Origin: an uncultured Capnocytophaga sp.
GTDB lineage: Bacteria; Bacteroidota; Bacteroidia; Flavobacteriales; Flavobacteriaceae
Reading direction: 5' to 3'
Length of the DNA: 31,523 nucleotides
Assembly: GCF_938029845.1 (NCBI RefSeq)
Contig: NZ_CALHGG010000075.1
Coordinates: 1-31,523, forward strand
Within the stretch, counting starts at the first letter, position 1. The number at the start of each line of letters is the position of its first letter. Below the pieces are notes generated by a model. That model had not been told where the DNA came from. It was given only the letters and a program-made list of their open reading frames with translations, and did not search any database. Positions 22,716-29,063 of the stretch are shown here, piece by piece. Made by a program: the position numbers and the translations under genes.

Positions 22716-24371
22716 ATGAAAAAAACATATCTTTATCTACTCGGTGGAGCACTGCTTCTCTTATGGGCGGCTTGTGCCCGTGTAGGCTCTCCTACGGGAG
22801 GAGAACAGGACAAAACCCCACCAAAAGTAGTGAAAACCATACCTCCTAACGAATCGGTAAACTTCACAGGGAACCGTATTCGCATCTACTTTGATGAGTT
22901 TGTTACCCTTAGGGATATACGCAAACAGCTCATCATCTCCCCTCCTTTGGCCTATTTTCCTGAAATCACCCCTTCGGGAAATGCCTCCAAGTATATCAAT
23001 ATCAAAATATTAGACACCTTAAGACCCAATACTACCTATACCTTTAACTTTGGAAAAAGTATACAGGACAACAATGAGGGGAACCCCTTGAGCTTCTATA
23101 CCTATACTTTTTCCACAGGGAATACCATTGACTCTCTGACTCTCAAGGGAAGTATCAAAGATGCACTCCGCCCCAAAGCGGAGAACTTTGTCAATGTCAT
23201 GCTCTATGAAATGGGCGAGAAATATTCCGATTCAGTAGTATATAAGCAACGTCCTATTTATGTCGTTAATACCTTGGACAGCCTTACCACCTTTGAGCTT
23301 TCGCACCTCAAGGCAGGAAAATATATGTTAGTGGGTATGAAGGATAAGGACAACAACTATCTTTTTGATCCTAAGACCGATAAAATAGGGTTTCACCCAA
23401 CCCCAATTACCATACCTACCGATAGCTCTTACACCCTTTCCCTATTCAAAGAAGTTCCCAAGACACAAGCCTCTCGCCCCTTCCAGTCGGGCGAACAGCG
23501 TATTAGCATTGGTTATCAAGGAGAAAAAGATAGTATCCAAGTAACCCCTCTTCCTCCATTTCCTGCCGATTGGAAATGGGTCATAGAAAAAGAACCTACC
23601 AAGGACACCCTATGGCTGTGGTATCACCCAAAAATAGAGGACTCCCTCAAACTCATCGTAAAAAGCAACCGATCCGATACTATTAAGGTCAATCTACGTA
23701 AGATGAAACCCGAGAAATGGAAAATCACCCCTGAGTTCAAGGGGGTTTCCCCTACCGAGGAAGAGATTGTCCTTTCCTCCAATACACCTATCCGTGCTTT
23801 TAACAAAGAAGCTATTAAGCTCATGGTGGCTAAGGATAGCATCAAAGTAGAATTTGAACCCATTTTCACCCCCAATACCTCCCAAATCACTCTCAAAGTA
23901 AAGGTAAAAGAAGGAGAGAAATACCTCTTTAAGGCTTTTAATGCCTTTGAAAACTTCTTTGGGCAAAAGAGTGATACGCTACAAGAATCATTTTCAGCCA
24001 AGAAAGCGGAGGATTTTGGCTCCCTCAAGCTGACCCTCAAGGATAATGTATCCTTACCCTTTATCATTGAACTTACTGATAAGGATGCCAAAAAAGTACT
24101 CTATGAGCAATATGTGGAACAGGCCTCTCCTACCTATAATTTTCCCTTTGTGAAAGCAGGTAACTATCGCCTACGAGTAATAGAAGATCGCAACCGAAAC
24201 AAAAAATGGGATACTGGAAATTTTCTTGGACGCCTACTACCTGAGCCTGTCCGCTATTTTGCCAAAGAGATAGAGCTACGTGCCAACTGGGAGGTAGAAC
24301 AAGAGATCTCCTTTGCGGAACAAGCTGAGGAAAAACCTAAACAATCTAAAGAGAAATCTGTGAAAAAATGA
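22716..24371 (+). CDS. Lipoprotein with N-terminal Ig-like (BIG_5) domain
   Basis: A 551-residue envelope protein. The signal MKKTYLYLLGGALLLLWAAC places the lipid-anchored Cys at 20. Mature residues PTGGEQDKTPPKVVKTIPPNESVNFTGNRIRIYFDEFVTLRD are the BIG_5 Ig-like domain typical of a conserved Bacteroidota lipoprotein. Further strand-rich domains follow, with DNNYLFDPKTDKIGF and RNRNKKWDTGNFL Ca-binding-like turns, and the protein ends in a Lys/Glu-rich tail. Its precise role is not established. The last codons overlap the MATE gene (ATGA), so expression is coupled. Confidence 0.88.
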   Translation: MKKTYLYLLGGALLLLWAACARVGSPTGGEQDKTPPKVVKTIPPNESVNFTGNRIRIYFDEFVTLRDIRKQLIISPPLAYFPEITPSGNASKYINIKILDTLRPNTTYTFNFGKSIQDNNEGNPLSFYTYTFSTGNTIDSLTLKGSIKDALRPKAENFVNVMLYEMGEKYSDSVVYKQRPIYVVNTLDSLTTFELSHLKAGKYMLVGMKDKDNNYLFDPKTDKIGFHPTPITIPTDSSYTLSLFKEVPKTQASRPFQSGEQRISIGYQGEKDSIQVTPLPPFPADWKWVIEKEPTKDTLWLWYHPKIEDSLKLIVKSNRSDTIKVNLRKMKPEKWKITPEFKGVSPTEEEIVLSSNTPIRAFNKEAIKLMVAKDSIKVEFEPIFTPNTSQITLKVKVKEGEKYLFKAFNAFENFFGQKSDTLQESFSAKKAEDFGSLKLTLKDNVSLPFIIELTDKDAKKVLYEQYVEQASPTYNFPFVKAGNYRLRVIEDRNRNKKWDTGNFLGRLLPEPVRYFAKEIELRANWEVEQEISFAEQAEEKPKQSKEKSVKK

Positions 24372-25744
24372 AACAATATATCAACGAATTTCGTTATAAT
24401 CTCCGCTTGGCTGCCCCTATTATTCTCTCCATGCTAGGACATACCCTAGTAGGTGTGATTGATACGGCCATGGTAGGAAAGGTAGGCACTTTGGAGCTGG
24501 CAGCGGCTTCCTTGGGCAACAGCTATGTTTTCCTGCTAATGTCCTTCGGCATCGGGTTTTCCACTGTGATTACTACCCTTACCGCCGAATCAGTGAAGAA
24601 GAAAAGTCCCGCTGAGACCAAATCCATACTCTCCCATGGCCTATTTACTCATATACTATTGGGCATCATCATCTTTGCAGGGCTTTTCCTCTCTGAACCT
24701 CTGATGCGCTATACTCATCAGAAGGAGGAGGTGATCGTCTTGGCGGTGCCTTATGTACATTTGGTAGCAGTTTCTATCATTCCCATGATGTTCTTTCAGG
24801 CACTCAAGCAATTCGCTGATGGCTTTTCCATTACACAATATTCACTATATGTAACTATTACAGCCAACCTGTTGAATATCTTCCTAAACTACCTCTTTAT
24901 CTATGGTAGTTGGGGTTGCCCACGTATGGGAATATTGGGGGCAGCAGTAGGTACCTTGGCCTCCCGTATAGTGATGCCTATCTTGCTATGGCTTATCCTC
25001 TATAAGGACACCCGTATGACCCAGTACATGACAGGTCTTATGCCCAAGATAGATGGAGCAATGATCCGCAAATTCCTCCATATAGGGGTACCCTCAGGCT
25101 TACAAGTGGTCTTTGAGGCAGGTGTCTTTATCGCTGCCACTTGGATCAGTGGAGTTTTGGGAGAGATCTATCAAGCGGCCAACCAAATCGCCCTGAGTAT
25201 AGCGACCTTAACCTTTATGATTGCCAATGGTATGAGCGTAGTGGCTATGATACGAGTGGGTAACTACAAGGGCTTGGAGGATTATATTTCCTTGCGCCGT
25301 GTGGCTATCTCCATATTCCTTTTTATCCTCTTGACTCAAGTCGCCTTAGGCGGACTTATGGGGCTGTTGCGCTACCAACTACCCGAACTATTCTTGGATA
25401 CCGACAAGCTCAGTAGTGCGACCAACATAGGTTTAGTAATAGAGGAATCGGCTCACCTGCTGCTCATCGCCGCTCTCTTCCAAATCGTAGATGGAATCCA
25501 GACAGTTGCTTTAGGGGCACTACGTGGCCTGCAAGATGCCAAAGTACCTATGATACTCTCTTTTATATCCTATTGGATCATAGCTTTCCCTATTTGCTAT
25601 TACTTAGGGCTACACACCCCTCTGAAGACCACAGGTATCTGGATAGGGCTCCTTATAGGGCTAGCTTTTTCAGCGTTGCTACAAACTGCCCGCTTTCTGC
25701 TCCTCTCTGGTAGACTTATAAAGAATCATCCAACTGAAAACTAA
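24368..25744 (+). CDS. MATE-family efflux transporter
   Basis: A 458-residue inner-membrane protein with about 12 hydrophobic helices. The family's N-terminal pattern is present (AAPIILSMLGHTLVGVIDTAMVGKVGTLELAAASLGNS) as is the second-half repeat (GVPSGLQVVFEAGVFIAATWISGVLGEIYQAANQIALSIATLTFM). MATE proteins export drugs, cations or metabolites using Na+ or H+ gradients. It overlaps the upstream lipoprotein by 4 bases; whether they work together is not known. Confidence 0.94.
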   Translation: MKQYINEFRYNLRLAAPIILSMLGHTLVGVIDTAMVGKVGTLELAAASLGNSYVFLLMSFGIGFSTVITTLTAESVKKKSPAETKSILSHGLFTHILLGIIIFAGLFLSEPLMRYTHQKEEVIVLAVPYVHLVAVSIIPMMFFQALKQFADGFSITQYSLYVTITANLLNIFLNYLFIYGSWGCPRMGILGAAVGTLASRIVMPILLWLILYKDTRMTQYMTGLMPKIDGAMIRKFLHIGVPSGLQVVFEAGVFIAATWISGVLGEIYQAANQIALSIATLTFMIANGMSVVAMIRVGNYKGLEDYISLRRVAISIFLFILLTQVALGGLMGLLRYQLPELFLDTDKLSSATNIGLVIEESAHLLLIAALFQIVDGIQTVALGALRGLQDAKVPMILSFISYWIIAFPICYYLGLHTPLKTTGIWIGLLIGLAFSALLQTARFLLLSGRLIKNHPTEN

Positions 25745-25767
25745 GAACTAAGAACTAAAAACTAATT

Positions 25768-25995
25768 ATGGCATCATTCCCTAAATTTTTGCTTGGTGAT
25801 AATACCGATTATCCCGACGCTATCTTCATCATTCATACGGAATTTCCTCGCTTTATCCTTAACCTTGCCGACGATGAAGTCGAATGGTTGGAGGAGTTCG
25901 ACAAAGAGGACGAAGAAGAGTTAGCCGCCTCCGCCGAGGGGCTTATCCAAGAGGCTACCGCTTTCTATGACCGAGAAATAAGCCGTTATGAATAG
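25768..25995 (+). CDS. Small acidic protein of unknown function
   Basis: A 75-residue protein without signal peptide. N-terminal strands KFLLGDNTDYPDAIFIIHTEFPRFILNL are followed by a highly acidic helix (WLEEFDKEDEEELAASAEGLIQEA). No family is recognised, although such short acidic proteins are common in Flavobacteriia. It overlaps the PAP2 gene by 8 bases, which supports its being a real coding unit in that operon. The gap before it holds the AT-rich word repeat AACTAAGAACTAAGAACTAA. Confidence 0.75.
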   Translation: MASFPKFLLGDNTDYPDAIFIIHTEFPRFILNLADDEVEWLEEFDKEDEEELAASAEGLIQEATAFYDREISRYE

Positions 25996-26554
25996 TTTTA
26001 TAGAAACACTAAATAGCCTTGACCAAGAGATGATCCTCTTTCTCAATGGCTTAGGTACGCCCCTATGGGACGGATTTTGGCTGGTGATAACTAACAAATG
26101 GACAGCTATTCCCCTCTATGCCTGGTTGTGTTGGTCTTGTTATAAGCAGTATTCGCTCAAGCAATTTCTCTGTATACTGCTGTGTGTAGGGGTAATGATT
26201 GCCTTGACTGACCAGCTCTCCAACCTCTTCAAGGTACAGTTCCACCGATTGCGCCCCTGTCATAATCCCTTGATCAATGGACAGTTGCGATTCACCCATT
26301 GTGGAGGACAATTCGGTTATTTCTCTGCCCATGCGGCCAATACCTTTGCCTTAGCTATGTTCTTAGGCCAAGTACTGAGGCCTCGCTATCCCAAACTGCT
26401 GTTATGGCTATTGTTATGGGCGGCAGTAGTCTCTTATAGCCGCATCTACTTAGGAGTACATTATCCCTTTGATGTGCTTACTGGCCTATGTATAGGACTC
26501 CTCTTTGGCTATGGCATGTATCTTTTATTTAAGAAACTAATTGTCAAACTCTAG
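25988..26554 (+). CDS. PAP2-family membrane phosphatase
   Basis: A 188-residue inner-membrane protein with about five hydrophobic helices. The three PAP2 motifs are present: KVQFHRLRP (KxxxxxxRP), GYFSAHAANTF (modified PSGH, catalytic His in SAHA) and YSRIYLGVHYPFDV (SRxxxxxHxxxD). Active site faces the periplasm. Such enzymes dephosphorylate undecaprenyl pyrophosphate, phosphatidylglycerophosphate or lipid A; the substrate is not set by sequence. It ends immediately before a dead glyoxalase remnant. Confidence 0.92.
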   Translation: MNSFIETLNSLDQEMILFLNGLGTPLWDGFWLVITNKWTAIPLYAWLCWSCYKQYSLKQFLCILLCVGVMIALTDQLSNLFKVQFHRLRPCHNPLINGQLRFTHCGGQFGYFSAHAANTFALAMFLGQVLRPRYPKLLLWLLLWAAVVSYSRIYLGVHYPFDVLTGLCIGLLFGYGMYLLFKKLIVKL

Positions 26555-26556
26555 AA

Positions 26557-26676
26557 ACGCAAGGCGTACCCATTGCCATAGCGCTTCGCGAAGAGCCTTG
26601 GGGCGACCGCCATTTTGCCATTATAGACCCCAACGGCATCGGTATAGATATCGTAACCTATTCCGCACCTGAGTAA
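26557..26676 (+). pseudogene. C-terminal fragment of a VOC (glyoxalase-fold) protein
   Basis: The frame reads TQGVPIAIALREEPWGDRHF then AIIDPNGIGIDIVTY and stops. WGDRHFAIIDPNGIGIDIVTY is the last strand block of VOC-family proteins (metal-binding type F..DPxG). Everything before it is missing and there is no start codon. It lies 3 bases after the PAP2 stop and ends at the next terminator. Confidence 0.85.
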
Positions 26677-26682
26677 AAATGA

Positions 26683-26723
26683 AAATCCCCGCTGAAAGAA
26701 AAATCTATCAGTGGGGATTTTTT
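26683..26723 (+). terminator. Intrinsic terminator
   Basis: AAATCCCCGCTGA (26683-26695) pairs with TCAGTGGGGATTT (26708-26720), one G-T wobble, and runs into TTTTTT. It sits between the VOC remnant and the two-gene module, and would end the transcript from the 20.5-26.5 kb operon. Confidence 0.9.
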
Positions 26724-26740
26724 ATTAGCTAATTATTCAC

Positions 26741-26748
26741 TACTTTTG
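26741..26748 (+). promoter_or_regulatory. -7 element TACTTTTG for the two-gene module
   Basis: TACTTTTG fits TAnnTTTG and lies 23 bases before the ATG at 26772. The matching position before the decayed copy reads TATTTTTG. No -33 TTG at the usual distance. Confidence 0.5.
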
Positions 26749-26771
26749 CGCTTGTATTTATAATTAAGCTT

Positions 26772-27212
26772 ATGTCGCGCACCACATTACTACTCTGTAG
26801 GGCAATAGTAGTAGAATTTGCAGTGATTATTATTTCCTTTTCTCTGTTTGGAATGCTTTATTATGGAAAAGAAGGTTTCTTGACTGGTATAAGTCTCTTT
26901 TTTCCTATCATTATAGGGGTACTCCCTTGTCTGCTGATAGCCTTGTTTATAGGAAATCATATAAAGCCTAATCCTCAACAACTCTTTGAAAACATTTTCT
27001 TAGGGGTTATTCTCATGTTCCTATTTTTTCTTATTGCTGTCATCACAGCGGCGGTAGTGCTCTATTTCATAATGGAAGGCCGATGGATTCATTCACAAAT
27101 TCTATCAGAAATACTCACCTTATCTTTCTATGGGGGCGGTATCCAGACGCTTGGAGTAGGGATCTGGTTAGGAGGCAAGTTCTGTCTTATTAAGCAATCC
27201 TCTGAAAAGTAA
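26772..27212 (+). CDS. Small polytopic membrane protein, unknown
   Basis: A 146-residue inner-membrane protein with four likely helices: VVEFAVIIISFSLFGMLYY, LFFPIIIGVLPCLLIALFIG, IFLGVILMFLFFLIAVITAAVVLYFI and a shorter Gly-rich C-terminal one (GGGIQTLGVGIWLGG). The N-terminus is short and basic (MSRTTLLLCR). I do not recognise a family. A frameshifted copy occurs at 11185-11628. The secreted protein gene starts 3 bases after its stop, and the order is the same in both copies, so the two form a unit. Confidence 0.8.
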   Translation: MSRTTLLLCRAIVVEFAVIIISFSLFGMLYYGKEGFLTGISLFFPIIIGVLPCLLIALFIGNHIKPNPQQLFENIFLGVILMFLFFLIAVITAAVVLYFIMEGRWIHSQILSEILTLSFYGGGIQTLGVGIWLGGKFCLIKQSSEK

Positions 27213-27215
27213 CCT

Positions 27216-28118
27216 ATGAAAGCACTGTTTTTAATCTTTATACTTAGCTATTCGCAAAGTATGCTTAGCCAAACTCAGGCAAGCATAGATACCCTATACC
27301 GACAAGATTTTAAGGATTTTACGCTGCGATTGGTAAGAGATGACACCGACGAGGAAAAATCCGAATTCCGAACGCTTTATATAGACAAAAAATCAGGGGA
27401 AGCAACCAAAATATTCGTTTCTACTTTAAAAAAAGATCCTTTTTGGCTCTATAGGAGGTCTATCGGAGAGGGCGGATATTATACTTATAATATCATCAAA
27501 GGATTTCATTTAGAAAATAAGCTACTTGTTTTTTATTCTTGTTGGGGAATTATAACCACCGTAAGTTTTGACCTAACTACTAAGACACACAAGACCTATT
27601 ACATAGGATTATACCCTCATATAGGAGCTTTCGGATATCTCTCACATAGTATGGAAACCAAAGAATATAAAGGTATATTCTATTTTCATATAGAAGCAGG
27701 ACAACAATACGGTAATAAAGCTAACATATTAGGCTACTTTAACCCTAAAACCAATGAAATGTATGATTACATTCCCTATAACACGCTTGGAAAACGTATT
27801 TCTGATATAAACAATTCTTTTGAAAGCCTAAAAGAAGACAAAGAAACTTCTCTCTTTATAAAAAAGCTACTCATAAGACTCAAATTAGCCCCTGATAATG
27901 TAGAAATTTCTTATCTATTTAGGTCTGAATATCAAAACTTCACTTATTTTTTCTATGTCAAGGACAATTCATCTGTAGAGATTCTAAGGCATGATATTGA
28001 GAAAAGACAATGGTTCGTAGGGGGCTATAGCGCCTCTCCTTCTGTAGATGATAATATGATAAAAAGAGAACGCAATACTCAAGAAAAAGAACTATCTACT
28101 CCTCCCGCCAATCAATAG
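27216..28118 (+). CDS. Secreted protein paired with the membrane protein, unknown
   Basis: A 300-residue protein with a signal peptide MKALFLIFILSYSQSMLSQ cleaved before TQA. The mature part is strand-rich with aromatic pairs (DPFWLYRRSIGEGGYYTYN, LLVFYSCWGIITTVSFDLTTKTHKTYYIG, YFFYVKDNSSVEILRHD). The tail (NTQEKELSTPPANQ) looks disordered. No family is recognised. A broken copy exists at 11632-11902, missing about 570 bases from the middle. Location is periplasm or surface; with the membrane partner it could be a sensor or lipid-linked complex, which is speculative. Confidence 0.78.
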   Translation: MKALFLIFILSYSQSMLSQTQASIDTLYRQDFKDFTLRLVRDDTDEEKSEFRTLYIDKKSGEATKIFVSTLKKDPFWLYRRSIGEGGYYTYNIIKGFHLENKLLVFYSCWGIITTVSFDLTTKTHKTYYIGLYPHIGAFGYLSHSMETKEYKGIFYFHIEAGQQYGNKANILGYFNPKTNEMYDYIPYNTLGKRISDINNSFESLKEDKETSLFIKKLLIRLKLAPDNVEISYLFRSEYQNFTYFFYVKDNSSVEILRHDIEKRQWFVGGYSASPSVDDNMIKRERNTQEKELSTPPANQ

Positions 28119-28196
28119 GTATAGAAAATAGTATTTCTGAAGTGAGGGTAACTTATCTGTGGTTTTTTTACAATTTACAAATTAGCAAATTATTTC

Positions 28197-28204
28197 TATC
28201 TTTG
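28197..28204 (+). promoter_or_regulatory. -7 element TATCTTTG for the AraC gene
   Basis: TATCTTTG fits TAnnTTTG and lies 22 bases before the GTG at 28227. The -33 region is weak. Confidence 0.55.
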
Positions 28205-28226
28205 CACTTCATCAATAGCAAACAAC

Positions 28227-29009
28227 GTGTTATTACTTCGCCCCTATTATCACCCTATGCAATCGGTTATTCCTGCAGAAGAAAAAGAGGTTACCTACAC
28301 CGATTTTCTTCCATGTGAAGCTTTACGTCCGTTTATCTATTGCTATTGGGAACTGAAATCACCTCCACGTAACACACCTTTTTGCTACCGAGTAGTTGCC
28401 GATGGTTGTATAGACCTATTTTTCGACTGCAACGCCCCGCAGATGAGTTCCCTTATGGGCTATTGCAATACGTATGTAGAGTTTCCCATAACGGGTGCCT
28501 TTCACTATGTAGGAGTGCGCTTTCTGCCCAGTGCCTTTCCGCTACTTTTTGGTCAGGATGCTTTTGAAATCAGTGCACAAGAAATTCCTTTGCGCGAGGT
28601 AGTTCCTGCTTTGGCTACTTTTATCGCTCAGTAGTTAGAATCTCCCCTTTCGTTAGCTACCATAGCACAGCATTTGGACAACTATTTTCTCCGTCACCTA
28701 TCACAACGCCCTTTGCAGATGGACAACCGCTTTTTCTCAGCACTTTTGCAGATATTGCAAAGCAAAGGCAGTATACACATCAGTGAGTTGGATACCGGCA
28801 TCAGTACCCGACAGTTGCGCCGCCTTTTCGACTACTACATAGGCGATAGTCCTAAGACTTTTAGCAACATTGTGCGTTTTCAGCATATACTAAGCGCAAA
28901 AGCCTATCACAACCATTCCTTTTTAGACACTTATTACGACCAAGCCCATTTTATCAAATCGTTTAAAACATTCTATGGCGATACCCCGAGCAAGGTGTTT
29001 GCAGAGTAA
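28227..29009 (+). pseudogene. AraC-family regulator interrupted by one amber codon
   Basis: The frame from GTG 28227 (or ATG 28257) reads a DUF6597-like AraC N-terminal domain: YTDFLPCEALRPFIYCYWELKSP, VADGCIDLFFDC, GAFHYVGVRFLPSAFPLLFG. After FIAQ a single TAG (28632-28634) interrupts it, and the same frame continues without gap through LESPLSLATIAQHLDNYFLRHL to a complete C-terminal AraC helix-turn-helix (ISELDTGISTRQLRRLFDYYIG; AHFIKSFKTFYGDTPSKVF). Read through, it is 260 residues, normal for the family. A CAG-to-TAG change is the simplest cause, and the gene is otherwise pristine, so decay is recent or the codon is suppressed. Confidence 0.88.
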
Positions 29010-29022
29010 TTAGTTAAAAAGA

Positions 29023-29053
29023 TTGTGAAGTAAAGAAAATTTAATTAATTTTG
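29023..29053 (+). promoter_or_regulatory. Promoter of the RloC-like gene
   Basis: TTG at 29023-29025 and TAATTTTG at 29046-29053, spaced by 20 bases, fit the Bacteroidota pattern. Transcription would start near 29059, about 5 bases before ATG 29064 and 17 before ATG 29076, so the mRNA is nearly leaderless or translation begins at the second ATG. Confidence 0.7.
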
Positions 29054-29063
29054 CATATTCTTA

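Noticed and set aside
11137..28118. Two direct module copies 15.6 kb apart as ends of a composite transposon
   Set aside because: There is no transposase, no terminal inverted repeats and the genes between are ordinary housekeeping genes; a duplication is enough to explain it.
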